Source: Halomonas sp. McH1-25 (GTDB taxonomy: Bacteria > Pseudomonadota > Gammaproteobacteria > Pseudomonadales > Halomonadaceae). Taken from it: a DNA stretch of 64,000 nucleotides. Below the pieces are notes generated by a model, which had not been told where the DNA came from, did no database searches, and was given only the letters and a program-made list of their open reading frames with translations. Shown one piece after another: positions 1 to 8,725 of the stretch. The stretch covers positions 1,116,001 to 1,180,000 of the forward strand of contig NZ_JAKRFI010000001.1 of NCBI RefSeq assembly GCF_022348165.1, written 5' to 3'. The translations under genes were made by a program, and so were the position numbers. Within the stretch, counting starts at the first letter, position 1; every line of letters begins with the position of its first letter.

Positions 1-1
1 G

Positions 2-979
2 TCGCAGGGGTACGCCACGCTGCTCGAGTGGAACAACATCCTTTTCGAGCCCGCCGAGCGCATTCTCGAGTCGCGCCGCACTCAGGTCCGCGTCGGTGCC
101 GTGCAGTGGCAGATGCGTGAGTTCGCCTCGGTGGAGTCGGTGCTGCAGCAGGTCGAGTATTTCGTCGATGCGGTGTCCGACTACCAGAGCGATTTCGTGG
201 TCTTGCCCGAGCTGTTCAATACTCCGTTGATGGGTCTGACCGACCAGTCGGACCAGATCCAGGCGATTCGTTTTCTGGCCAGTTTCACCGAGCAGTTCAA
301 GGCCGAAATCTCTCGCATGGCGGTCTCTTACAACATCAACATCATCGCCGGGTCGATGGTCGAGGAAGGCGAAGATGGCAAGCTCTATAACGTTTCCTAT
401 CTATGCCATCGCGACGGTTCCACCGAGTCTCAGGCCAAACTGCACATTACTCCACAGGAACGCCGCGACTGGGTGGTGGAAGGCGGCGACGAACTGCGCG
501 TCTTCGAAACCGATGCCGGGCGTGTCGGCATCCTGATCTGCTACGACGTGGAGTTCCCGGAGCTACCGCGCCTGCTTGCCGATCAGGACATGGATATCCT
601 GTTCGTGCCGTTCTGGACCGACACCAAGAACAGTTACCTGCGCGTACGTCACTGCGCTCAGGCCCGCGCCATCGAGAACGAATGCTACGTGGTACTGTGC
701 GGCAGCGTGGGCAACGTGCCCTCGATCGAGAATCTGGACATCCAGTACGGCCAGTCGGCGGTGTTCTCGCCGTCGGACTTCGCCTTCCCGCATGATGCCG
801 TGCTCTCCGAGACTACGCCGAACACCGAAATGGTGATCTTCTCGGACCTCGATCTGCTGCGCCTGAAGATCGTCCGCTCGGAAGGCTCGGTGACCAACCT
901 CAAGGATCGCCGCAAGGACCTGTTCGATCTGCGCTGGCGCGACTGGTCGTGGAAGAGCGGGGGCCGTCAGGAAGACTGA
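2..979 (+). CDS. GNAT / carbon-nitrogen hydrolase fusion protein, 3' part
   Basis: The reading frame is open from the first bases of the window, so the 5' part lies upstream and 325 residues are visible. The visible part is a nitrilase-superfamily amidohydrolase domain that would cleave non-peptide C-N bonds. The catalytic triad is visible: Glu in LPELFN, Lys in QAKLHI, and the nucleophilic Cys in ILICYDVEF (codon 539-541). The segment before the domain (YATLLEWNNILFEPAE) resembles the linker that joins an N-terminal GNAT acetyltransferase to this hydrolase in known bifunctional proteins, so the GNAT half is inferred. A GTG at 101 could start a free-standing hydrolase, but the frame continues upstream without a stop. 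The TGA overlaps the ATG of mtfA, so the two are probably co-transcribed. The substrate is unknown. Confidence 0.82.
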   Translation, partial: SQGYATLLEWNNILFEPAERILESRRTQVRVGAVQWQMREFASVESVLQQVEYFVDAVSDYQSDFVVLPELFNTPLMGLTDQSDQIQAIRFLASFTEQFKAEISRMAVSYNINIIAGSMVEEGEDGKLYNVSYLCHRDGSTESQAKLHITPQERRDWVVEGGDELRVFETDAGRVGILICYDVEFPELPRLLADQDMDILFVPFWTDTKNSYLRVRHCAQARAIENECYVVLCGSVGNVPSIENLDIQYGQSAVFSPSDFAFPHDAVLSETTPNTEMVIFSDLDLLRLKIVRSEGSVTNLKDRRKDLFDLRWRDWSWKSGGRQED

Positions 980-1776
980 TGCTGAGCAAATGGCGCCAAT
1001 GGCGGGCCGCACGCTTCGATGCCCGCCATCCTTTCCCCCAGGCGGAGTGGCAACGGGCCTGCAAACGCCTGCCGCTGTTGGCTGCCCTCAATGACGATGA
1101 ACGTCAGCGCCTGGGGCAACGCACCTGGCGTTTACTGCATCGCAAGCGCTTGACTCTGCCGGATGGGCTGGAATTCGATCTGTCCGATCGATTGAGCCTA
1201 CTGGCCCAGGCCGGCCTGCTCACGCTGGGCTGGAGTGAAGCGGATGCCGAAGAGGCCTTTGCGGGTATTCATGAGATAGTCGTCCTGCCCGACGCTTTCC
1301 GCCGCCGGGTGGAGGAGATGGACGAGGCCGGCGTCATGCATGAATACACGGATGAGAGAGTCGGCGAGACCTGGCATCAAGGGCCGGTCGTGCTGTCGCT
1401 GGCCGACGTACGTGACAGCGGCGACTGGACCGGCTTCAACGTGATCATCCACGAGCTCTCCCACAAGCTCGACATGGACAACTCACTGGATGCCGACGGC
1501 TTTCCGCCACTGTCGTCGGACATTGCCGGTCGAGAGTGGTACCAAACCTTCATGGCCGTCTGGAACGACCTGCAGGCTCACCTCGAACGCGGTGAACCGA
1601 CACCCATCGATGACTACGCAGCCACCCATCCCGGTGAATGCTTTGCCGTCTGCTGCGAGCTTTTTTTCTCTGCCCCGGACGTACTGAACGAGGCTTATCC
1701 CGCCTTATACGCCCTGCTGCGTCGCTATTTCCGACAGGACCCGCTAACGCGCATGAGAGCTTATCAATCCGCTTGA
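979..1776 (+). CDS. mtfA: Zinc-dependent peptidase, MtfA family (M90)
   Basis: 265 residues, the usual MtfA length. The zinc-binding HExxH motif is at residues 158-162 (VIIHELSHKLD), and the C-terminal half has the family-typical AxxHPGECFAVCCELFF stretch. In E. coli MtfA is a cytosolic aminopeptidase-like protein that binds the Mlc repressor and so affects glucose PTS control. Whether it does so here is not shown by the sequence. The start is the ATG overlapping the upstream TGA (ATGA), which is preferred over an in-frame upstream codon because translational coupling explains it. It is convergent with the aldo/keto reductase, with a hairpin between them. Confidence 0.88.
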   Translation: MLSKWRQWRAARFDARHPFPQAEWQRACKRLPLLAALNDDERQRLGQRTWRLLHRKRLTLPDGLEFDLSDRLSLLAQAGLLTLGWSEADAEEAFAGIHEIVVLPDAFRRRVEEMDEAGVMHEYTDERVGETWHQGPVVLSLADVRDSGDWTGFNVIIHELSHKLDMDNSLDADGFPPLSSDIAGREWYQTFMAVWNDLQAHLERGEPTPIDDYAATHPGECFAVCCELFFSAPDVLNEAYPALYALLRRYFRQDPLTRMRAYQSA

Positions 1777-1779
1777 TAT

Positions 1780-1811
1780 GGCCAGCAGACCAGCCCACCG
1801 GTCTGCCGGCC
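1780..1811. terminator. Bidirectional terminator hairpin between mtfA and the aldo/keto reductase
   Basis: Arms GGCCAGCAGACC (1780-1791) and GGTCTGCCGGCC (1800-1811) pair with one mismatch around an 8-nt loop. It lies between two convergent stop codons. No strong T run follows, so it is assigned by position and stem strength. Confidence 0.55.
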
Positions 1812-1818
1812 GCTGCCC

Positions 1819-2964
1819 TTAGCTGGGTGTAGGTGCTTCCTGAGCGATCAACCCTTCTTGCTTGAGCTGCTGCCAGAACTCAGCGGGAATCCTGACGTTC
1901 ATCGAATCGCGGTTCTCCTTGGCCTGCTGGGCGTTACGGGCACCTGGAATGGTCGCCGCGACCACATCCGGCGCCGCAGTGAACTGCAGCGCCGCGGTAC
2001 GCAGGTCGATGTCATGTTGGTGGGCAATCTGGGCGATACGGTCGCGCTTTTCCCAATAACCGTCCGGAATGCCCTCGCTGTACAGCCAACGATTCACGCC
2101 AGCGAGAAAGCCTGCGCCCAACGGCGCCCCGACAACGACGGATACGCCATTTTCACGACATTTCGGGAACAGGCGATTCAACACATCCTCATGGTCCATC
2201 AGGTTGTACTTGGTGGCCTGCAGCATGACATCGGGATCGGCGGATTCCATGGCGGCAAGGCAGGATTCGATGTTGTTCACCCCCATGCCCCAGTGACCGA
2301 TGATGCCCTCGTCACGCATGCGCGACAGTTCTGGCATGGCTCCCTGACGCGCAGTCTCGAGATATTCCCGCCAGTCGTCGCCCAACATGCCCGGTGTCAG
2401 ATCATGAATATAGACGATGTCGATCTTGGGAACGCCCAGGCGCTGCAGGCTGTCCTCGATGGAACGACGGGTGCCTGCAGCCGTGTAGTCGAAGTGGTAG
2501 CTGAAGTTCAGGTCGCCCTTCCAGTTGCCTTTGCTGTCCACCGATGCATCGGCCTTCAGCAACCGCCCTATCTTGCTCGACAGCAGATATTCCTGCGGCG
2601 ATTTGCCATTCAGAAAATGGCCCAGACGGCGCTCGGAGAGTCCTAGGCCGTAAAATGGCGAGGTATCGAAATAACGCACGCCATTTTCCCAGCAGGCTTC
2701 GAGCATGTTCTCGGCCTCGTCGTCGGACGTGACCTTGAATATGTTGCCCAGTTGAGTGCCGCCTACCCCGAACTTGTGCTCGGGCGGAAACAGTTTGGAG
2801 GCCAGGGGCGGATTCTCGGGCAGTTCGGAGATGACTTCCCCATTATTGCCACCGGCGTTGGTATTGCTCAGTGAGGGGCCATCCTGAGCGGCCAGCAGCT
2901 TTGAGGCGGAGGTAGCTGCGGCGGCTGCAGCTGCGCCAACAAGAAATTCGCGACGATTCGGCAT
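1819..2964 (-). CDS. Aldo/keto reductase with Tat signal peptide
   Basis: 381 residues. The N-terminus (MPNRREFLVGAAAAAAA) is a twin-arginine signal: NRREFLVG followed by an Ala-rich hydrophobic stretch. The AKR barrel begins near residue 55. It carries the motif around the catalytic Asp and Tyr (YFDTSPFYGLGLSERRLG), typical of the D-threo-aldose 1-dehydrogenase/pyridoxal 4-dehydrogenase branch, then IDIVYIHDL. NAD(P)H-dependent AKRs are normally cytosolic, so export of a folded enzyme with its cofactor through Tat is unusual. The ATG at 2964 is chosen because AAAGGAG lies just upstream and it begins the signal; an in-frame ATG 23 codons earlier would bury the Tat motif. The substrate cannot be read from the sequence. 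Confidence 0.85.
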   Translation of the reverse strand: MPNRREFLVGAAAAAAATSASKLLAAQDGPSLSNTNAGGNNGEVISELPENPPLASKLFPPEHKFGVGGTQLGNIFKVTSDDEAENMLEACWENGVRYFDTSPFYGLGLSERRLGHFLNGKSPQEYLLSSKIGRLLKADASVDSKGNWKGDLNFSYHFDYTAAGTRRSIEDSLQRLGVPKIDIVYIHDLTPGMLGDDWREYLETARQGAMPELSRMRDEGIIGHWGMGVNNIESCLAAMESADPDVMLQATKYNLMDHEDVLNRLFPKCRENGVSVVVGAPLGAGFLAGVNRWLYSEGIPDGYWEKRDRIAQIAHQHDIDLRTAALQFTAAPDVVAATIPGARNAQQAKENRDSMNVRIPAEFWQQLKQEGLIAQEAPTPS

Positions 2965-3162
2965 GCGTTCACTCCTTTGGACGCTGTCGGGAAACGAGTG
3001 GCCCGATGAGGCCAACATAGTGATGAAACTCATCCTAAAGCTGGAACAAGATGCATGACCGTACCACTACCGATATGTAAAGGTTGGTTTCCCAACGCAT
3101 CTCTCCGGCTTTCTCGCCGCATGATGTTCCCGCTACGTGACGTCGTTGCCTTGACCGGCCAA

Positions 3163-3531
3163 TCAATTCCCCGTGGTCGACCAGACCTTGGAACGTTCGG
3201 CCGGCTGAGCGTCCGGGCAAGGCAGGTTGCGGGTGGACCAGGTCACGCTATGCGCCTGCCGGCAGATACTCGCCTCCTCATCCGCGTCGCTCTCCGTCTT
3301 CTGCCGTGCCGGTTCGCCGTTGCTCACGCCACCGACGATCACCTCGATGCGAGGCTCGGCGTGAGCCCCATAGCCACGCTCGTCATGCTTGGCGCTGTGG
3401 TGACGATGGCCGTCAGCCTCACGCACTTCATCGCCACTGGCCGGGGCAGCCAGTACCCATAACCAGGCGACCATCATCAGTGCCATGGGGCGGTATCGGC
3501 ACTGAAATGCCGCCGCTAATGCTTCACGCAT
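3163..3531 (-). CDS. Small secreted hypothetical protein, His-rich
   Basis: 122 residues with a predicted Sec signal (hydrophobic MALMMVAWLWVLAAPASG, cleavage near residue 33). A polar, His-rich mature part follows (GHRHHSAKHDERGYGAHAEP) with two cysteines near the C-terminus. The start is chosen because GGAGG lies 7 nt upstream. I do not recognise a family. The His cluster could bind metal, but this is speculation. It stands alone between the aldo/keto reductase and a LysR gene, both on the same strand. It could be a chance frame, but the signal peptide and Shine-Dalgarno together argue for a real gene. Confidence 0.5.
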   Translation of the reverse strand: MREALAAAFQCRYRPMALMMVAWLWVLAAPASGDEVREADGHRHHSAKHDERGYGAHAEPRIEVIVGGVSNGEPARQKTESDADEEASICRQAHSVTWSTRNLPCPDAQPAERSKVWSTTGN

Positions 3532-3573
3532 TGTCTTGACCTCCATGGTGGAATGTTGACTACAGCATAGGCG

Positions 3574-4440
3574 TCAGGCGGCGGAACGCATCAGCCAGTC
3601 CCATAGCAACCCGGCCTCCTGGCGCCACCTGAGGCGTAACGGACGCACCAGCCAGAAGCACTCGTCACTGGGTACCGACAGCGAGAATGGTGCGATCAGA
3701 TCGTCACGTTGGGTCAACAGGCTGTGATGCGTCAGGGCCACGCCCCCGCCCCGGGCTGCCAGAGATAATGTCGTGACCTGATTGTCACAGCTGATCGTGG
3801 GACATCGCGTGTCGAGCTCCGGTAGGCCTGCCTGCTCCAGCCAGGCCTGCCATCCGACGGCGAATCCCAGTGCAGACAACAGGGTTTCTCCCGCCAGATC
3901 GGCCGGTTCGCGCAGGCGCGCAGCCACCTCCGGGGAGCACACCGGCAGCATGGTTTCGGTGCCCAGTGAGTGAGCCTCGAATCCCTCCCAGTCGCCCCGA
4001 CCGTAGCGAATCTCCAGATCGGCGCCTTCCGGGCCGAAGTCCTCGGTCCAGATCGCACTGACGAGATGCACTGCAACCTGCGGATGGTTGCGATGGAACT
4101 CAAGCAGGCGAGGCGCTAGCCAAGTCTGCTGCATTATCGGTGTGGCTCGTAACGTGACAGGCGCTTCTGGACGGGGTCCGAACACCTCGGCAGTGCCCTC
4201 GGCCAGCCGCGTAAATGCCTCTTGAATGCTAGGCAGCCACGCTTGGCCGGCCGGAGTCAGCGTCAGGCTGCGAGGATGACGCACGAACAGCTTCTGGCCC
4301 AAGCGATCCTCGAGCAGGCGAATACGCTGGCTGACGGCGGATTGGGTGACGCCGAGTTCATTGCCGGCTTCCGTAAAACTCAGTGTGCGGGCCGCTGACT
4401 CGAAGGCCTGAAGCCAGAGAACGGGAGGTAATGGCTTCAT
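3574..4440 (-). CDS. LysR-family transcriptional regulator (GcvA/AmpR-like)
   Basis: 288 residues. The N-terminal winged HTH reads LPPVLWLQAFESAARTLSF and then TEAGNELGVTQSAVSQRIRL, with LFVRHPRSLTLTPAGQAW after it, as in GcvA-type LysR proteins. The rest is the periplasmic-binding-like effector domain. It is divergent from the quaternary-amine binding protein gene at 4597, with 156 nt between the starts, so it probably controls that gene in response to its substrate or a catabolite. The ATG at 4440 fits the family N-terminus; the frame extends further upstream but with non-homologous residues. Confidence 0.86.
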   Translation of the reverse strand: MKPLPPVLWLQAFESAARTLSFTEAGNELGVTQSAVSQRIRLLEDRLGQKLFVRHPRSLTLTPAGQAWLPSIQEAFTRLAEGTAEVFGPRPEAPVTLRATPIMQQTWLAPRLLEFHRNHPQVAVHLVSAIWTEDFGPEGADLEIRYGRGDWEGFEAHSLGTETMLPVCSPEVAARLREPADLAGETLLSALGFAVGWQAWLEQAGLPELDTRCPTISCDNQVTTLSLAARGGGVALTHHSLLTQRDDLIAPFSLSVPSDECFWLVRPLRLRWRQEAGLLWDWLMRSAA

Positions 4441-4596
4441 GAAAAAGCTCGGTATAAGTATAACTTGGGCATAGCCCCTAGAATAATCGTTTGTAATGGA
4501 TATGCCCACTCGGCATGGTTACATCAGTGCATGATGCCGAACCCTCCCGACAAGCACGGCGGTCCGGCCCTACAACAACCTGAAAGAGAACTGTCT
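4441..4596. promoter_or_regulatory. Divergent LysR / choX-like promoter region
   Basis: 156 nt between two divergent starts. An interrupted repeat GGGCATA (4467-4473) ... TATGCCC (4501-4507) and the AT-rich element GTATAAGTATAAC (4452-4464) are visible and are plausible LysR contact sites. This assignment is positional only. Confidence 0.35.
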
Positions 4597-5532
4597 ATGA
4601 CTCATCCCATGATCAAGCCCCTCCTTGCCTTGCCCTTGGCCGGCGCCATTGCCCTACCGGCCATGGCCGATGACGCCACGCTCGATTTCGGCGTTCCGGC
4701 CTGGCCCGGCATTACCGTCAAGACCGAGATCGCCTCGCAGTTGCTCCAGCCATTAGGGTATGAGACACGCAGCCAGGAACTTGGCCTACAGGTGATCTAC
4801 CAAGCACTCGACACCGGCGATATCGATGTTTTCCTCGGCGGCTGGATGCCGGCACAGCAGGATATGCTCGAGCCGCGCGAGGAAAGCGGCGACGTTGTTC
4901 GCCTGGCCAATAACGTGGACGGCGCCCAGATGACCCTGGCCGTGCCCGACTACGTCTATGAGAGCGGCGTAACGAGCTTCGCCGATCTGGACGCCAACCG
5001 TGAGCGGTTCAACGGCGAGATCTATGGCTTCGGTGCCGGCTCCGCGGCCAGCGAGATCCTCAACGAGGCCATCGACAACGACACCTGGGGCCTGGGCGAC
5101 TGGAGTATCGTCGACACGAGTACGGTGGGCATGCTGAGTGCCGCCGAAGATGCCATATCGCGTCAGGAACCGATCGTCTGGGTGGGCTGGACGCCGCACT
5201 GGATGAATCTGGAACTGCCGATGCGCTATCTCGACGATTCCAAGGATCTGTTCGGCGAAAACAACGGCCAGAGCGACGTGCTGACCCTGATGCGCAGCGG
5301 CTATGCCGAGGCCCACCCCAACCTCAAGGCCTTCTTCGAGAAGTTCGCCTTCGAGGCCGAAGAGCAGAGCTGGATGATTCAGGGCTTCGGTCAGGAAGAA
5401 CGTCCGGCCGACGAGGTTGCCAAAGAGTGGATTCGCAGCAATCCGGAGCGCGTTCAAGCCATGCTCGAGGGCGTTACCACCCAGGCGGGCGAACCGGCCT
5501 GGCCGGCCGTGCGTGACGCACTGTCGCTGTAA
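4597..5532 (+). CDS. Glycine betaine/choline ABC transporter substrate-binding protein (ChoX/ProX-like)
   Basis: 311 residues with a Sec signal ending in ALPAMADD, so periplasmic. The body is an OpuAC-type binding protein: DIDVFLGGWMPAQQDM, then a Trp-rich C-terminal half (IVWVGWTPHWMNLEL) that in this family forms the aromatic box holding a trimethylammonium group. It would deliver choline, betaine or a related osmolyte to a membrane complex. No ATPase or permease gene is adjacent, so it is an orphan binding protein in this window. The ATG at 4597 begins the signal peptide; the GAAAGAGAA upstream is a modest ribosome binding site. It is probably controlled by the divergent LysR gene. Confidence 0.85.
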   Translation: MTHPMIKPLLALPLAGAIALPAMADDATLDFGVPAWPGITVKTEIASQLLQPLGYETRSQELGLQVIYQALDTGDIDVFLGGWMPAQQDMLEPREESGDVVRLANNVDGAQMTLAVPDYVYESGVTSFADLDANRERFNGEIYGFGAGSAASEILNEAIDNDTWGLGDWSIVDTSTVGMLSAAEDAISRQEPIVWVGWTPHWMNLELPMRYLDDSKDLFGENNGQSDVLTLMRSGYAEAHPNLKAFFEKFAFEAEEQSWMIQGFGQEERPADEVAKEWIRSNPERVQAMLEGVTTQAGEPAWPAVRDALSL

Positions 5533-5541
5533 CCCTCCCCT

Positions 5542-5568
5542 CATGGCGGCCAAGCATTGGCCGCCATG
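5542..5568 (+). terminator. Hairpin terminator after the choX-like gene
   Basis: A perfect 12-bp stem, CATGGCGGCCAA / TTGGCCGCCATG, with a 3-nt loop, starts 9 nt after the stop codon. The T tract is weak. An ATG inside the second arm (5557) is in frame with the next gene but is rejected as its start because it lies in this stem. Confidence 0.65.
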
Positions 5569-5619
5569 TCCTTCATGCGTATCCTAACCGCCACCCAAGC
5601 GAATGGATGCGCAGCGCTT

Positions 5620-6306
5620 ATGTCCCGTCCCCTCATCATCGTCATCGTATCGCTGGTCGTGCTGGCCGGCCTGGGCCTGCTGTGGCAATGGCTGGCCATG
5701 AACGACGCCCTGACACCGGAACGTCTGATGGACCTCGTCCAGTATACCGTCGCCTGGCGCGACTCGCCCTGGGCCATCCTTGTGGTCGTGGGCGTCTACG
5801 CCGGCGCCTCGCTTCTGGTGTTTCCGCTCAGCATCCTGGTGGCCGTGACCGGATTGATGTTCGGACCATGGTGGGGATTCGGCTACGCCCTGGCCGGTAC
5901 GCTGGTCGCCTCGGCCACGACCTACTGGGCGGGTCGCAAGCTGGGACGCGACGCTCTTTTGCGCCACGGCGGCCAGCGCCTAAACGGGCTCGCCAAACAC
6001 TTGGCCGGGCGGGGTATCCGCACCATGACGGTCGTCAACCTGCTGCCATTGGCCCCGTTCACGCTGACCAACATGATGGCCGGCGCCTTTCATCTACGTT
6101 TTCGAGACTACATGCTGGGCTCGTTGATCGGCATCGTTCCCGGTCTGATCGGCATGACCTTGCTGGGCAGCCAGCTGGGCTCGCTGGTGACCGCCGAGAA
6201 CCGCAGCGAACTTTATTATGCGCTAGGCGGTCTGGTCCTGGCAGTGCTGGTGTTGCTGGGGCTCAAGCGGTACGCCACCTACAAACAGCAGCGCGGCCGG
6301 CGCTAG
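5620..6306 (+). CDS. TVP38/TMEM64 family (SNARE-associated/DedA superfamily) membrane protein
   Basis: 228 residues with about five hydrophobic segments (first LIIVIVSLVVLAGLGLL, last LGGLVLAVLVLLGL). The family core is visible: a G-rich re-entrant segment FGPWWGFGYALAGTLVASATTYWAGRK, and NLLPLAPFTLTNMMAGAFHL. DedA-superfamily proteins act in lipid flipping or membrane homeostasis; the exact substrate is unknown. It ends 4 nt before the convergent glycosyltransferase gene. The start ATG at 5620 precedes the first membrane segment; the ribosome binding site is weak. Confidence 0.82.
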   Translation: MSRPLIIVIVSLVVLAGLGLLWQWLAMNDALTPERLMDLVQYTVAWRDSPWAILVVVGVYAGASLLVFPLSILVAVTGLMFGPWWGFGYALAGTLVASATTYWAGRKLGRDALLRHGGQRLNGLAKHLAGRGIRTMTVVNLLPLAPFTLTNMMAGAFHLRFRDYMLGSLIGIVPGLIGMTLLGSQLGSLVTAENRSELYYALGGLVLAVLVLLGLKRYATYKQQRGRR

Positions 6307-6310
6307 TGCA

Positions 6311-7621
6311 CTATTTCTGCGAGGTTTCCGGCGCCTCGGGCTTGGCCATCAGACCGTACACCGGTTCTTCCTGGAGCAACGAGCGCAGCACTCGCCCCCG
6401 ATGACGGAGTAGCTGCCACTCCGCCTCCAGGCGACCACGCATGCGCTCCCAGGCATCCTCGTCGGCGTGACTGACGGGCCCCCCGGCAGCGATCGCCTGC
6501 CGATAGACCTCCAGACAACGCGCGGCACAGCATGACTCATCGAAAGCCTGCGCGGTCGACAATGCGCCGCTACGCAGCTCGGATCGCAGCCCCCGATCGT
6601 CCAGGTTGTGCAGGGCTGCGGCCAGCGCGCCAGCGTGATCGCCGGGCAGCAAATAGCCATTGAGACCATTTTCCACGACTTCGCGTACCCCCGGCGCGTC
6701 TACCGCCACCACGGGCAGGCCGGCCGCCATGGCTTCGACCAATACCATGCCCTGGGTTTCGCTATGCGAGGCAAAGGCAAACACATCCATGGCGTGGTAA
6801 GCATCGATCAGCGTCTGGTCGTGGAGCTTGCCGGTAAAATGAAGCCGGTCGACGACACCGGCGTGGAAGGCGGTCTCGTGCATGGCAATGCGTGCATCCC
6901 CGTCGCCGACGACCAGGAAGTGCGCACGCGGTCGTTCGCTCAGGAACCGGGTAACCGCCTCGGTCAGGAACGGCAGGTTCTTCTCACGTGCCAGGCGGCC
7001 GACATGACCGACGACATACGCATCGTCGGGGATCCCCATGCGTTGCCGAATGGCAGCGCCATCGCCCTGGGCGAAGCGCCGGGTGTCGACGCCGCTGGGG
7101 ACCACATGCACGGCCTCGTTGGCGCCACGCAAGCGCAGCAGGTCACGAATGCTGTCGCTGGGCGCGATCACCGCATCGCACAGGCGGGTGTATTCCGTGG
7201 ACAGCGCCACCGCGAAGCGCTGCATGCGTGGCGAGTCGCCCGGCACATAGTGCGTATAGTGTTCGTAGAGAGTGTGGTGGGTGAAGATCAGCGGCAGACC
7301 ATAGGTTTCCGCCGCCCGGGCCGCGGTATCGCCGAGCAGAAACGGATGGTGCGAATGGACGATATCGGGATCGAAGGCCTCGATGGCCTCGTAGAGCTGT
7401 CCTGGGATCGGCACCGGCAATGAGAAGTCACTGCCATTGAAATGCTGCACCGCTGCAACGCGGACCACGTCCGGCTCATGCTTCGGCTGTCCCTTCAGCT
7501 TGGGCGCCACGACCAATACCTTGTGCCCTTCCGCCTGCAAACGGGCCTTGAGCCGTTGCACCGACTCGCTGACCCCGCCGACGATTGGGCGATATGTATT
7601 GGTAAACATGAGTATGTTCAA
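6311..7621 (-). CDS. Group 1 glycosyltransferase (GT4-type, MgtA/PimB-like)
   Basis: 436 residues. The start is a TTG: MNILMFTNTYRPIVGGVSES matches the family N-terminus and AAGGAG lies 8 nt upstream, whereas the next ATG would cut the first beta strand. N-terminal acceptor domain to about residue 190, then the GT4 sugar-nucleotide domain with VGHVGRLAREKNLPFL and the EX7E region SETQGMVLVEAMAAGLPVV. Relatives use GDP-mannose or UDP-glucose to glycosylate lipids such as diacylglycerol or phosphatidylinositol; the donor is not deducible here. The last 60 residues are Arg-rich and may contact the membrane. It stands alone on its strand. Confidence 0.85.
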   Translation of the reverse strand: MNILMFTNTYRPIVGGVSESVQRLKARLQAEGHKVLVVAPKLKGQPKHEPDVVRVAAVQHFNGSDFSLPVPIPGQLYEAIEAFDPDIVHSHHPFLLGDTAARAAETYGLPLIFTHHTLYEHYTHYVPGDSPRMQRFAVALSTEYTRLCDAVIAPSDSIRDLLRLRGANEAVHVVPSGVDTRRFAQGDGAAIRQRMGIPDDAYVVGHVGRLAREKNLPFLTEAVTRFLSERPRAHFLVVGDGDARIAMHETAFHAGVVDRLHFTGKLHDQTLIDAYHAMDVFAFASHSETQGMVLVEAMAAGLPVVAVDAPGVREVVENGLNGYLLPGDHAGALAAALHNLDDRGLRSELRSGALSTAQAFDESCCAARCLEVYRQAIAAGGPVSHADEDAWERMRGRLEAEWQLLRHRGRVLRSLLQEEPVYGLMAKPEAPETSQK

Positions 7622-7669
7622 GCCAATCTCTCCTTGGCAGTGGCAGATGACCGCGACAACCGCTTGGCC

Positions 7670-8614
7670 TCAAGCACTCGCGATGCCTTTCGGGCCTATG
7701 CCAGCGCGCTGCGGTGGTGCCGGCACACGACCTGGCAGGGCTTGCTCGAGATAGGCGACGAAAGCGCGCAAACGAGCCGGCAGATGACGACGTTGGTCAT
7801 AGACGGCATAAAAGTCTGCCTCCACTCCCTGCCAGTCTGGCAGCAATTCGACGAGTTGCCCGCTTTCCAGATGGAGATAGACATCCCACCACGACCGCAG
7901 CATGATGCCATGCCCTTCCAGCGCCAGTAGCGTAATCGCTTCACCATCATTGCTGGCAAGCCGACCTGATACCTTGACTGCGGCTTCATGCATTCCGTTC
8001 ACGAAGCGCCAGAGTGCATAGTCACTGTCGTTTTCGCGAATCAGCAGGCACTGGTGCGCTGACAGATCCTGGGGAGAGGTCAACGCCGGCATGCGCGCCA
8101 CATAATCCGGGGCAGCGCACAGAATGCGGCGATTATACAGAATGCGCCGGGCAATCAGTCGGGAATCCGGTGGCTGGCCGACACGGATGCCGACATCGAA
8201 ACCATGATCCGCCAGATTGAGAGGAAAGTTGGTCAATTCAAGCAGCACCTCGAGCTGCGGGTGGCGCTGAGTGAACGAGGAAATCAACGGCGCGACATGC
8301 CGCCGGCCGAAACCGAAGGTCGCGTTGACGCGCAAACGTCCCGAAAGCGCGGTCTGCTGGGCACTCAGTGCGCCTTCCAGTTCGCCGATCTCATCGAGGA
8401 TGGCCGCGCCACGCTCACGATAAAGCTCGCCTTCAGGGGTCAGTGTGAGACGGCGCGTGGTACGACTGGCCAACTCGACGCCCAGCCGGGCCTCGACCTG
8501 CTTGAGACGCTTGCTGACCGCCGACAGCGAGATGCCGAGCTCGCGGGCCGTCGCCGTCAGGCTGCCGCAGTGGGCCAGCCGCTGGAAGAAGGCGAGATCA
8601 TCGATATTGGCCAT
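7670..8614 (-). CDS. LysR-family transcriptional regulator, DmlR-like
   Basis: 314 residues. The N-terminal HTH is MANIDDLAFFQRLAHCGSLT then ARELGISLSAVSKRLKQVEA, with ASRTTRRLTLTPEGELY, characteristic of the CrgA/DmlR branch. A LysR effector-binding domain follows. It is divergent from the tartrate/D-malate dehydrogenase gene at 8726, the arrangement of E. coli dmlR-dmlA, so it probably activates that gene when the hydroxy acid is present. A 25-nt inverted repeat in the shared intergenic region is a candidate operator. Confidence 0.86.
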   Translation of the reverse strand: MANIDDLAFFQRLAHCGSLTATARELGISLSAVSKRLKQVEARLGVELASRTTRRLTLTPEGELYRERGAAILDEIGELEGALSAQQTALSGRLRVNATFGFGRRHVAPLISSFTQRHPQLEVLLELTNFPLNLADHGFDVGIRVGQPPDSRLIARRILYNRRILCAAPDYVARMPALTSPQDLSAHQCLLIRENDSDYALWRFVNGMHEAAVKVSGRLASNDGEAITLLALEGHGIMLRSWWDVYLHLESGQLVELLPDWQGVEADFYAVYDQRRHLPARLRAFVAYLEQALPGRVPAPPQRAGIGPKGIASA

Positions 8615-8630
8615 AGCGTGATTATCAACT

Positions 8631-8655
8631 AGAACGCAAGAGTGGCTTGCATTCT
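8631..8655. promoter_or_regulatory. Inverted repeat, candidate operator for the DmlR-like regulator
   Basis: AGAACGCAAG (8631-8640), 5-nt spacer, CTTGCATTCT (8646-8655). 9 of 10 arm positions are complementary. It sits 17 nt upstream of the regulator start and about 70 nt upstream of the dehydrogenase start, as LysR recognition sites usually do. Confidence 0.55.
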
Positions 8656-8725
8656 ATCCTGATTATCTCAGGCGTAACAGCGACTAGACTCTGGTGACCT
8701 GCCGCTCAACAAGAAGGAGTCCACC

